A stretch of 49,183 nt of DNA, taken from DASRJW01 sp964567755. Its GTDB lineage: Bacteria; Krumholzibacteriota; Krumholzibacteriia; G020349025. The position numbers and the translations under genes were made by a program. The notes beneath the pieces are model-generated. The model did not search any database, was not told the origin of the DNA, and saw only the letters and a program-made list of their open reading frames with translations. Positions 24,903 to 36,840 of this stretch are shown piece by piece (within the stretch, counting starts at the first letter, position 1; every line of letters begins with the position of its first letter). The stretch is taken from assembly GCA_964567755.1 (NCBI GenBank), contig CAZMNW010000068.1:1-49183 (forward strand), written 5' to 3'.

Positions 24903-26714
24903 GTGAGCGCGGCGAATGCAGCATCGGCGGTCGCCGTCCAGGCCGGAATGCCCGGATCCCCCGCTTCGATCTGGATCCTGAGCCGGCTGCGGGATTTCCT
25001 CCTTTTCATCGGCACGCCGTACATCATTCTCCCCGTCGTCATCCTGGCCGAGCGCTTTTGGAATGCGAGCCAGCTGTATCTCGTGGTCGCCGCCTTTGGC
25101 GCGCTCGGGCACCACCTGCCCGGGATGATGCGCGCATACGGCGATCGCGATCTTTTCGAGCGTTTCAAACTGCGTTTCATCCTCGGTCCCATCGTGCTGG
25201 TGGGAACTTGTTTCGGGTTCGCCGTACTCGACCGGGACATGCATGCCATCACACTCATCGCCTATGGATGGGGCATCTGGCACGGGCTCATGCAGGTGCA
25301 TGGGTTTCTCCGCATCTATGACGCCAAGGTGAAATCCTTCGCGCGCCTCACCGCACGGCTCGACCAGTCGATGTGCATGGCGTGGTTCGGCGCGGGCGTG
25401 TTGTTCTCCGCCTCGCGGACGCATTTCTTGCTCGAAGCGTTCTACATGTCGGGCGGACCGCAGGTCCCGTTCGTGTGGGTCGAGGGCTTGCGCGCCGTGT
25501 GGGGTGCACTCACGGTTGTGGTGACGTTGGCCTATGTCGCCAATGTCGTCGCTTGCGCTCGGCGCGGCACGCCGCAAAACCCAGTCAAACTCTTCGGTCT
25601 GGTGACGAGTCTCGCTTTCTGGATGTATTGCTGCCTCGTGGTCAAGAATCTGCTCGTCGGCATCCTGATGTTCGAGCTGTTCCACGACGTGCAATACCTG
25701 ACCATCGTGTGGTTGTTCAACCGCAAGCGCGCGCTCACGGCGCCGGCCAGGGTCGGCAGCGCGACGCGCGCGCTCTTCGGCCAGGGCCAAGCGCGCGCTG
25801 TGTTCTACGTCGGGCTGGTGATGGCGTACGGCAGCCTGTACTTCCTCGAGATGGCGTTCAAGCACTGGAAACCGGTGGAATCGGCCGCAGACACGCCCGT
25901 CTGGGGCGGAATTTTGGCGGCATCGGGTCTGTTGCACTTCTACTACGACGGTTTCATTTGGAAGGTGAAGGAACGGCCCACGCGCATGTTGCTCGGGCTC
26001 GAAGGCGGACGTGAAGTGGTGCAGGCGGCCGGGAAATGGTGGAACCGCTCGTGGCGCCGTATTCCGGCGTGGGCGGAGCACGGCATCAACTGGATGCCGT
26101 TTGCCGCAGCGATCGGGCTGTTCGTCTACACGCACGCCAACCCGGCGATGCCGGAGAACACGGCACGCATCGTCCTTGGCCAGAGCTTCCCGCGTTTCGA
26201 TCTGGCGCAGTCGAATCTGGGGATGGCGCTGTATGCCGACGGCGATCTCGATGGCGCCATCGAAGCCAACCGGCACGCTTTGTTGCTCGTGTCGAGCGAC
26301 GAGGATTTGCGCGCACAAACCACCAACAACCTTGGCTGGGCACTGATCGAGCGCGCCGAGGCCGAGCTCAAAGCCGGGCAAGCAGGGCAGGCACGCTCGC
26401 GCGCCAGTGAGGCGTTCGCGCTCGACGCCACCTTCCTGGATGCGTTGAGCAACAAGGCGACCGACACCCTGCGTGCGGGGAAAGCAGACGACGCCATCAC
26501 CAAGTACCGGGTGGCGTTGCTCATGGATCCGGAGCACCCGGGTGTGCGCATGAACTTGGCGCTCGCGCTCGGAGCCACCGGTCATCTCGACGAGGCGCTG
26601 GCGGTTGCGCGTGCAGCGCAGGCGAACGCGCCCAACGACCCGAAGATCGCCCGGCTCGTGGCGCGTTTGGAATCGGCCCGCGCGGAATCCGGTCCAGGAC
26701 CACGCCCGCGATGA
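24903..26714 (+). CDS. Polytopic membrane protein with conserved-looking histidines and C-terminal TPRs
   Basis: This 603-residue protein starts at GTG 24903 after AAGGAG. The first ~430 residues hold about nine hydrophobic helices. Histidines and aromatic residues cluster near the helix ends: H70-H71 (LGHHLPGMMRAYGD), H127 and H133 (WHGLMQVHGFLRIYD), H261 (ELFHDVQYLTIVWLFNRKR) and H345 (LHFYYDGFIWKVKE). Such spaced His residues resemble a membrane metal site as in desaturase-like or carotene-oxygenase-like proteins, but no family was recognised. The last ~180 residues are TPR-like (SNLGMALYADGDLDGAIEANRHALLL, NLALALGATGHLDEALAVARAAQANAPNDP). It is monocistronic and convergent with metH. Confidence 0.85.
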   Translation: MSAANAASAVAVQAGMPGSPASIWILSRLRDFLLFIGTPYIILPVVILAERFWNASQLYLVVAAFGALGHHLPGMMRAYGDRDLFERFKLRFILGPIVLVGTCFGFAVLDRDMHAITLIAYGWGIWHGLMQVHGFLRIYDAKVKSFARLTARLDQSMCMAWFGAGVLFSASRTHFLLEAFYMSGGPQVPFVWVEGLRAVWGALTVVVTLAYVANVVACARRGTPQNPVKLFGLVTSLAFWMYCCLVVKNLLVGILMFELFHDVQYLTIVWLFNRKRALTAPARVGSATRALFGQGQARAVFYVGLVMAYGSLYFLEMAFKHWKPVESAADTPVWGGILAASGLLHFYYDGFIWKVKERPTRMLLGLEGGREVVQAAGKWWNRSWRRIPAWAEHGINWMPFAAAIGLFVYTHANPAMPENTARIVLGQSFPRFDLAQSNLGMALYADGDLDGAIEANRHALLLVSSDEDLRAQTTNNLGWALIERAEAELKAGQAGQARSRASEAFALDATFLDALSNKATDTLRAGKADDAITKYRVALLMDPEHPGVRMNLALALGATGHLDEALAVARAAQANAPNDPKIARLVARLESARAESGPGPRPR

Positions 26715-26738
26715 GCCAGGGCCACGACGTGCGGGGAG

Positions 26739-30491
<3,753 letters not shown>

Positions 30492-30594
30492 GCCATGCCT
30501 CGTCGGTGCGAGAGTATCCGGGCGGGACGGCAAGCCATCGATCGATCGCGAGACAGATGGTATCACGAGCCGATCGGTGTTCCGAGCGGTTGCC

Positions 30595-30623
30595 TTGACG
30601 CCACCGCCAGCCGTGCCTATCGT
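30595..30623 (+). promoter_or_regulatory. Promoter of the FHA-GAF-SpoIIE gene
   Basis: TTGACG (30595-30600), exactly 17 bp and TATCGT (30618-30623) lie 66 bp before the ATG at 30690. This is among the best sigma70-like matches in the window. Confidence 0.55.
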
Positions 30624-30689
30624 CGAAGCGCGACGTTGCCTCACATCCCAGGGAGCTCGATCCACCGGCAACCGCGGAAGGCCGGCCCC

Positions 30690-32357
30690 ATGGGCTACCA
30701 GCTGGTCGGGACGCACGGCGGCAAGAATCAGACCTTCGTGTTGGTCCCGGGAACCAACCTCTTGGGGCGCGCGTCGGCCCATGCCGATCTCGTTCTCCAC
30801 TCCGAGGCCGTCTCGCGCCTGCATGCGCAGATCGATGTCGATGGCGATCGGATCGAGATCCGGGATCGGGATTCACACAATGGGACGTTCGTGAACGGCG
30901 TGCGCGTGGCGACGCGGCGCCTGGGGGTGGGCGACAGCCTCCGCTTCGGCGACGTCGAGTTGACGCTGCTGAGAGAAAAGCCCGACGATTCCGAGGAACT
31001 CGAGACGGGCAAGAACGCCAGCACGAATCCATTGGATGTGCCGTCCCTCGACTCCTGGGACTCGGGGCGATCGCAGCCGCGCTTCAAGACGGATTCACAG
31101 CTCGACAGCGCGCAGCTCATCTGGTCCCCGCAGGACACCGGCGTGCACCATGGGTCGGACAAATCGGGCTTCTTGGCCGCACTGGTGGACTTGGCGCAGT
31201 TCCTCGTCCGCGACGAGGGCGAGGAGGACGTGTGTGCGAGCTGCCTCCAGCGCGTCGCCGGCTTGTTCGACTTTCGCCTCGCCTGTCTGCTGGAAATGAA
31301 CGCCGCTGGCGAGACGGAGGTGCGCTGCCACACGCCGCGGAAGCTGGCTCCCGATCTCGAGATCAGTCGCAGCATGGTGGATGCGGTGGTGCGCGAGGGC
31401 AAGGCGTTGCTCGTGCGCGATGTCGCCGACGAGGCGCCGCTTTGGATGAGCGCCTATCGACGTGGCATTCGTTCCGCCATCATCGCGCCGCTGATGCAGA
31501 ACACCGAGGTGCTGGGAGTTCTCTACCTGGACCACGAGGATCCGCACCACGGCTTCGACAAGCGGCACCTGCGACGCTTGCAACTGCTGGCGGATCTGGT
31601 GGCGGCGAAGCTGGCGCGCGTGCGCTCACGCAAGGACATCCAATTGGCAGGTCTCATCCAGCGACAACTGCTGGGGACCAAGTTGCGGCACCCGGAAGGC
31701 TACGAGGTGGCCGTCCGGCTGGAGCCGAGCGAGATGGTGGGTGGCGATCTCTACGAGACCTTGGAGTTGCCGGACGGACGATATCTGTACGCCTTGGGGG
31801 ACATCGTTGGGCACGGAATGGCCGCGGCGTTGTTGATGTCGAACGTCCTGGCTTCGCTGCGCGCGCTCGCCCGTCACGCGAGCTCGTCATTGCAGCTCGC
31901 GGATGAGCTGCAACGCGTGCTGAGCGAGCAACTGGCGCCGCATGGTTTCGTCACCATGCTCCTGGGTTTCCTCGATCCCCAAACGCATCGATTCGAGTAC
32001 GTCAATGCCGGACACGAGCCCGCGGTGCTCCTGGTCCCCGGCAAGCCCCTGCAAACACTCACGTCCACCGGCCCGCCGCTCGGGATGCCGATCGGTGTGC
32101 CGCTGTCGAGCGCCGAGGTGGAACTGCCGCCGGGCACGGCGCTCTGCGCTTGGAGCGATGGGATTCCCGAATCCTTTCGGGTGGGAACACGACCGCCGCA
32201 GGATTTCACCCGTGAACGCATCCTGCAGCGGCTCGAAATGTTGCGCGACGAGCCCGCAGGCGCGATTGTTTCACTCCTCTTCGACGAAGTGGACGCATTC
32301 GTCGGCAACCATCCCGCCCAAGACGACCGCACGATGCTCGTGCTACGGCGCGGGTGA
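30690..32357 (+). CDS. FHA-GAF-SpoIIE/PP2C phosphatase (RsbU-like)
   Basis: This 555-residue signalling protein starts at ATG 30690 with GGAAGG upstream. The FHA domain is at about 20-95 (GRASAHADLVLHSEAVSRLHAQI, RDSHNGTFVNG, RFGDVELTL) and binds phosphothreonine peptides. The GAF domain (about 160-310) reads LLEMNAAGETE and SAIIAPLMQNTEVLGVLYLDHEDPHHGFD. The SpoIIE-type phosphatase (about 335-555) has GGDLYETLELPDGRYLYALGDIVGHGMAAALLM and ends with DDRTMLVLRRG, which carries the metal-binding Asp residues. The domain order suggests phosphorylation- or ligand-gated dephosphorylation of an anti-sigma-factor antagonist or similar target. No anti-sigma gene is next to it. The kinase at 33882-36578 is a candidate writer for the FHA. 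Confidence 0.94.
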   Translation: MGYQLVGTHGGKNQTFVLVPGTNLLGRASAHADLVLHSEAVSRLHAQIDVDGDRIEIRDRDSHNGTFVNGVRVATRRLGVGDSLRFGDVELTLLREKPDDSEELETGKNASTNPLDVPSLDSWDSGRSQPRFKTDSQLDSAQLIWSPQDTGVHHGSDKSGFLAALVDLAQFLVRDEGEEDVCASCLQRVAGLFDFRLACLLEMNAAGETEVRCHTPRKLAPDLEISRSMVDAVVREGKALLVRDVADEAPLWMSAYRRGIRSAIIAPLMQNTEVLGVLYLDHEDPHHGFDKRHLRRLQLLADLVAAKLARVRSRKDIQLAGLIQRQLLGTKLRHPEGYEVAVRLEPSEMVGGDLYETLELPDGRYLYALGDIVGHGMAAALLMSNVLASLRALARHASSSLQLADELQRVLSEQLAPHGFVTMLLGFLDPQTHRFEYVNAGHEPAVLLVPGKPLQTLTSTGPPLGMPIGVPLSSAEVELPPGTALCAWSDGIPESFRVGTRPPQDFTRERILQRLEMLRDEPAGAIVSLLFDEVDAFVGNHPAQDDRTMLVLRRG

Positions 32358-32372
32358 TCCAGCCGCCTAAAG

Positions 32373-32404
32373 AAAACGCCGTGCCCCGAGGAGCACGGCG
32401 TTTT
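32373..32404. terminator. Bidirectional terminator between convergent genes
   Basis: A perfect 12-bp stem AAAACGCCGTGC (32373-32384)/GCACGGCGTTTT (32393-32404) has an 8-nt loop and T/A runs on both sides. It separates the FHA-SpoIIE gene (+) from the lipoprotein gene (-) and can serve both. Confidence 0.92.
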
Positions 32405-32431
32405 CACATGGGCCCGCGTGGGCAGACCGTG

Positions 32432-33763
32432 TCAGTCGGGGATGCTCCCACCACCGCGTTGGTTCAGGTTATTGAACACGTTTAGCGCCGATTGGATATC
32501 GGTTTCGATGTCTGGCACCGGCTTGGCGTCGAGCCCGTCGTCGCCAGTGCCCAGCTTGCCGACCGATCTGGCGTCGATGATGAGGGCTTCACCCCACGAG
32601 ATCAGCACATCCTGCAATGTCTGATCGGCGATCAATCCACGACCGGCGGCGTCGTTCAACTCGGTGACGAACAGCTCGCGGTAGAGGAGATCGACTGGGA
32701 CCTTGGACGCGTCGGTGAGAATCGCCAGGGCCTGGGCGAACTCGTTCCCATCCGTGAACGCGTACGGATCCGGGAAGGCCATCGTCTCGATCTGCGCCAG
32801 GAAACCGAGCACTTCCGTGGCATCGAAGCCGCCGTAGGTGCCGCCACGCGACACCGCGCGCACGACCTTGATCCAGAAGCCGCGGTCTAGACCGTTGGTG
32901 ACGAGAATGCCGAGCTCGATCTCAGTGGCGATCTGCTTCGCCTTGGGTTCGAAGCCGAAATCGTTGCCGGGCGTGTCGGCGCTGATCACCAAGTTCCTTA
33001 CCGTCGCGTTCGTGGGTGCGAAGGAATCGAAGAGCTCCTCGTTGAAGTCGGAGGCAGGGGTGGAGGAGGTGACGGTCAGGACGTGGGCGCCGTCGAGTGC
33101 CAGAATCGAATAGGCGCCGTTGGCGTCGGTGATGTCGGTGCGCACGTTACCATCGCTGTCGATGAGGGTCACCGTGACGTCGGCGACGATCCCGGGCTCG
33201 TCGGCCTGGTCGCGCGTGCCACTCGAGTCGTGGTCCACGAAAACGGATCCCGAGACCCAGAAGCCCTGGCAGGGGCCAGGAAGAATGGTGCGGCCAATGT
33301 CGGATCCGACCTTGGCGGAAACGCGGATCAGACCTTCGGGCAGATCGCCGGCAAAGGAGATGGAATAGGTCTGCGTCTGGCCGTTACTGACGCTGACGTC
33401 GCCCCATTTGATGCCGTTCAATCCGGATTGCTGATCGGGCCCGACGACGCCGCCATTGGGCGAGGAGGCCACGAGAGCCCCGGCACAGGCAGGAATCTGC
33501 AACACGAGCTGGCTGAGCGCGGGGCCGTCGGCGATCCCGGACACCGAGTAGGAGAACGTGGTGTTGCCGTTGGCGACGCTGCGCCCGGTGTAGCTCACCT
33601 GGAAGCCGGGGAAGGCTTGCGAGATCGTGTAGGTCGCGGCGTCCTTCCCCGTGGCGGGGAATCGCGGCGCCGGAGCGGACGTGGGAGATTCCTCGAGCGA
33701 ACAGCCGACGAACAGAACGAGCGTCAGGCTGATGAATGCGACGATGTGACCCTGTAACTTCAT
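32432..33763 (-). CDS. Lipoprotein with an SdrD B-like (Cna B-type) domain
   Basis: This 443-residue exported protein has signal peptide MKLQGHIVAFISLTLVLFVGC with lipidation at Cys21, then a Ser/Pro-rich linker. The middle carries a prealbumin-like B-domain (GSVFVDHDSSGTRDQADEPGIVADVTVTL...DANGAYSILAL) at about 173-225. The Asp/Asn-rich loop suggests calcium binding. The C-terminal ~170 residues (GFDATEVLGFLAQIETMAFPDPYAF, LITDASKVPVDLLYRELF) are helical and unrecognised. Such proteins sit on the cell surface. The gene has a good promoter (TTGACC-17-TAACAT) and a strong downstream terminator. No sortase or secretion partner is near. Confidence 0.85.
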   Translation of the reverse strand: MKLQGHIVAFISLTLVLFVGCSLEESPTSAPAPRFPATGKDAATYTISQAFPGFQVSYTGRSVANGNTTFSYSVSGIADGPALSQLVLQIPACAGALVASSPNGGVVGPDQQSGLNGIKWGDVSVSNGQTQTYSISFAGDLPEGLIRVSAKVGSDIGRTILPGPCQGFWVSGSVFVDHDSSGTRDQADEPGIVADVTVTLIDSDGNVRTDITDANGAYSILALDGAHVLTVTSSTPASDFNEELFDSFAPTNATVRNLVISADTPGNDFGFEPKAKQIATEIELGILVTNGLDRGFWIKVVRAVSRGGTYGGFDATEVLGFLAQIETMAFPDPYAFTDGNEFAQALAILTDASKVPVDLLYRELFVTELNDAAGRGLIADQTLQDVLISWGEALIIDARSVGKLGTGDDGLDAKPVPDIETDIQSALNVFNNLNQRGGGSIPD

Positions 33764-33817
33764 CGGTTGCCACTCCCGAGCGTTGATTGAGGCGGATTTG
33801 TGCCGGGGACTGGGGGG

Positions 33818-33846
33818 ATGTTACCGGACCCCTGAGGTCGGGTCAA
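33818..33846 (-). promoter_or_regulatory. Promoter of the SdrD-like lipoprotein gene
   Basis: On the minus strand TTGACC (33846-33841), 17 bp and TAACAT (33823-33818) lie 54 bp before the ATG at 33763. The spacer holds GACC and GGTC as a small inverted repeat. Confidence 0.55.
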
Positions 33847-33881
33847 GCAAAGGGGGTGAACCTGCGCAGTTTGACCCAGGA

Positions 33882-36578
33882 TCAGCTCGTGCGCCGCGAA
33901 GATCGGATCTCGAGCGCGCGCCGTTCCGCGGCCTCGGCTTCGGCGGCGCGACCCGTCGCCCGTAGCAGGGTCGCGTAGCTGTGCAAGCAATCGGCGAGGT
34001 CGGGGTGCGACGGGCCCAACGAGGTCTCGAAAGTCTGCAAGGCACGCTTGAAGTAGATCTCGGCGCTCGGGTAGTCGCCTGTCTTGGTGAACAGGATCGC
34101 CAGGTCGTTGAGCGACCACGCCACGCCATCGCTCTGATCGAGGCGTTCAAATGCGGCGAGTGCACGCCGGAGCAAGGGTTCGGCGGCACCGTAGTTGCCG
34201 CGATCTCGATACAGGACGCCTAGGTCTGCCACGCTCCAAGCCACGTCGGGGTGATCGGGTCCGAGCGCGCGCTCGCGGATCTCGAGCGCACGCCGCAAGA
34301 GCTGCTCGGCCGCCGCATCGTCCTTCTGCGCCTTCTTCAAATTGGCCATGTTGTTGAGCATCGTTGCCACACTCGGATGGTCCGGCCCGAGTTGCTTTTC
34401 GAAGATGGCGAGGGAGCGGGCGTACAAAGGCGCGGCGTCGGCGTAGTCCCCTTGGTTGTACAGCACCAAGCCCAGGTTACCGAGCGCCTGCGCCGTGCGC
34501 GTGTGCTCGGGTCCGAGCGATTTCTCGTAGATGGCGACCGCTTGTTCGTTGACGGGTATCGCCGCCGCGTACTTGCCCTGGGCGTTATACAGGATGCCCA
34601 GATTGTTGAGCGTGCGAGCGATGTCCGGATGACTCTCGCCGCGCGTTCGTTCCAAGACCTGAATGGCGCGCAAGTACAACGGCTCCGCGTCGGCGTAGCG
34701 CCCTTGTCGCCAGTAGAGCACGCCGAGGTAGTTGAGGCTCTCAGCCAGATCGGGGTGTTGTGGTCCGAGCGTGCGCTCGCGGATGTCGCGCGAACGTTGC
34801 AGCACCACTTCGGCCTCTCGGTACTTGCCGAGCGCCGTGTAGGCGACGCCGAGATCGGTGAGGGTCGAGGCAACCTCGGGGTCATCGGGGCCGAGGAGTT
34901 TTTCCTTGGTGGCGACGGCCTGCACCAACAGCGACTCCGCCACGCCCAGGTTGCCTTGCAGGCGGGCCAAATCACCAAGGCTGGAGAGACTCGAGGCGAG
35001 ATCGAGATCTTCGCCGCCCCGGCGCAGCCGATAGGACATTTCGAGCATCGGACGCGCCTGGCCGTACAGACCGAGGTTCTTGTAGACATTGCCCATCGTG
35101 TACAACAGGCGCGCTTGCGTCGTTGGCTGGTTCTGGAGCTCGCGCTCGATGCGGGCCGCGCCTTGATCGAGAATTTCACGCGCCGTGATCGTGCTGCCGA
35201 GAGTGGATTCGGGATCCGCCACTTTGAACAGGCCGACAAGGAAATCGGAGATCTGGCGGGCCGTCGCCGCCTCCTCGCTGGCGAGGCGTTGGGCGCGCCG
35301 CGCGCGCAGCAGCCCCACGGTCGTTCCCACCATCCCCAAGACCACGGCCAAGATGATCGCTGCTGCTGCGGCCACGCCGAACTTGTGGCGCAGGACGAAC
35401 TTCTGCATGCGGTAGCGCCAGCTCGGAGGGCCGGCGAGAACCGGCTCGTTCTTGAGGTGGCGGACGATGTCGCTGGCGAGATCGGAGGCGGAGGCGTAGC
35501 GCCGCGTGCGGTCCTTTTCCATCGCCGTCATGACGATCCAGTCGAGATCGCCACGCAATTGTTTCGACAGCGCCACCATCTCGGCGCGCGGTCGCGGGGT
35601 CGCGTCGCGCGCCGAAGCCAGGACGCTGAGACGAGTGCTGGGCCGTTGATGTTCTTCTTCGCGGATCTTGCGCCGAATGTCTTCGTAGCTGCCCTGGCGC
35701 AGCAGCCGCGGATCGAAGGGCAGCGTGCCGACGAGGAGCTCGTAGAGCAGCACACCGAGAGAGTAGACGTCCGTGCGGGTGTCGATATCGAGTCCCGACA
35801 TCTCGGCCTGCTCGGGGCTCATGTACTCCGGCGTTCCCACCAACTGGCCGAGCTCGGTGAACAGCGTGCTCTCGGTCAGCGCGTGCGCTGTCGCCTTGGC
35901 CAGACCGAAGTCGATGATCTTCGGCACCGCCTTGTCCTCCTGCACGGTGACGAGAACATTGCTGGGCTTGATGTCGCGGTGGATGATGCCCTTCTGGTGT
36001 GCGTGTTGAACCCCCGCGCACACCTGCAGGAAGAGCTCGAGACGCGCCTTGGTGCTGACCTTGTGCTTGTCGCAGTACTCGGTGATGGGAATGCCCTTGA
36101 CGTACTCCATGACGAAGTACGGGCGCCCGTCGGGGGTGGCGCCGGCATCGAAGACTTTGGCGATGCACTCGTGATCCATGAGCGCCAACGCCTGACGTTC
36201 CGATTCGAATCGCGCCACGATGGCGTCCGTGTCCATGCCGCGCTTGATGACCTTGAGGGCGACGCGACGCCGAATGGGCTCGAGCTGCTGGGCCTCGTAG
36301 ACTTCGCCCATGCCACCGATGCCGATGCTCTGCAGCAGCCGGTAGTGACGGATCAGGCTGTCGCCCAACCCGGACTTGCTGCTCCCGGGCGCGGGCGGCG
36401 TGACTTCTGCGTTGGGCCGCGCCTGCTTCGGTGGTGTGAGGTCGGGTTCAGAGCCCGGGGATGCGGCCGCGGGATCGGGTGCCGGTGAATCGCGCGACTC
36501 GTCTGCGGGTGGACGCGGTGAGCCGATCGGGTGACCGGCGCCGGGCATCCCGGGCACTATGGTTTCGTCGTCGTGCAT
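33882..36578 (-). CDS. Hanks-type Ser/Thr protein kinase with transmembrane helix and TPR array
   Basis: This 898-residue protein has a Pro-rich N terminus (1-75), then a kinase domain (about 80-375). It shows GIGGMGEVYEA (Gly loop), VALKVIK (Lys109), FESERQ (Glu127), IIHRDIKPSNVLV (Asp202), IIDFGLAKA (Asp223) and GTPEYMSPEQ. A hydrophobic helix (about 401-424, GVAAAAAIILAVVLGMVGTTVGLL) is followed by about ten TPRs of 42 residues (kinesin-light-chain type: GPDHPDVAWSVADLGVLYRDRGNYGAAEPLLRRAL). The kinase lies in the cytoplasm and the TPRs probably outside. It is divergent from the amidohydrolase gene. The start ATG 36578 has no clear ribosome-binding site. The PP2C and FHA/SpoIIE proteins are possible partners. 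Confidence 0.95.
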   Translation of the reverse strand: MHDDETIVPGMPGAGHPIGSPRPPADESRDSPAPDPAAASPGSEPDLTPPKQARPNAEVTPPAPGSSKSGLGDSLIRHYRLLQSIGIGGMGEVYEAQQLEPIRRRVALKVIKRGMDTDAIVARFESERQALALMDHECIAKVFDAGATPDGRPYFVMEYVKGIPITEYCDKHKVSTKARLELFLQVCAGVQHAHQKGIIHRDIKPSNVLVTVQEDKAVPKIIDFGLAKATAHALTESTLFTELGQLVGTPEYMSPEQAEMSGLDIDTRTDVYSLGVLLYELLVGTLPFDPRLLRQGSYEDIRRKIREEEHQRPSTRLSVLASARDATPRPRAEMVALSKQLRGDLDWIVMTAMEKDRTRRYASASDLASDIVRHLKNEPVLAGPPSWRYRMQKFVLRHKFGVAAAAAIILAVVLGMVGTTVGLLRARRAQRLASEEAATARQISDFLVGLFKVADPESTLGSTITAREILDQGAARIERELQNQPTTQARLLYTMGNVYKNLGLYGQARPMLEMSYRLRRGGEDLDLASSLSSLGDLARLQGNLGVAESLLVQAVATKEKLLGPDDPEVASTLTDLGVAYTALGKYREAEVVLQRSRDIRERTLGPQHPDLAESLNYLGVLYWRQGRYADAEPLYLRAIQVLERTRGESHPDIARTLNNLGILYNAQGKYAAAIPVNEQAVAIYEKSLGPEHTRTAQALGNLGLVLYNQGDYADAAPLYARSLAIFEKQLGPDHPSVATMLNNMANLKKAQKDDAAAEQLLRRALEIRERALGPDHPDVAWSVADLGVLYRDRGNYGAAEPLLRRALAAFERLDQSDGVAWSLNDLAILFTKTGDYPSAEIYFKRALQTFETSLGPSHPDLADCLHSYATLLRATGRAAEAEAAERRALEIRSSRRTS

Positions 36579-36781
36579 CTTGATCTATGCGCTCCGCATG
36601 CTTTGTCTTGGCATCATCGACGCGGGAGAGGGGAGGAAAACGCCACCAGAGTCCGGCGGAGAACGATGCCTCGGGGAAGACTACATCGGCGGCCCGGCGC
36701 TGCCTAGATCCGTGGTTGGCGGCCCGGAGCTGTGGACGCGATTGCGTCCGCCAAGCGCTCTGTGCCCACTCGACCTCCCAG

Positions 36782-36790
36782 TGTTAGGAT
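36782..36790 (+). promoter_or_regulatory. Candidate extended -10 promoter of the amidohydrolase
   Basis: TGTTAGGAT is an extended -10 (TGn plus TAGGAT) 50 bp before the GTG start. The -35 region is weak. The same form is seen before queG. Confidence 0.35.
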
Positions 36791-36840
36791 CTCGTGCTCG
36801 AACCATGATGTACGACCGTCCCAGATCCGGAGGTGTGCGA

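Noticed and set aside
30492..30689. Possible SAM, SAH or cobalamin riboswitch before metH.
   Set aside because: The metH leader was compared by eye with the core motifs of these classes; none of the required conserved blocks was present, and the space is shared with a divergent promoter.
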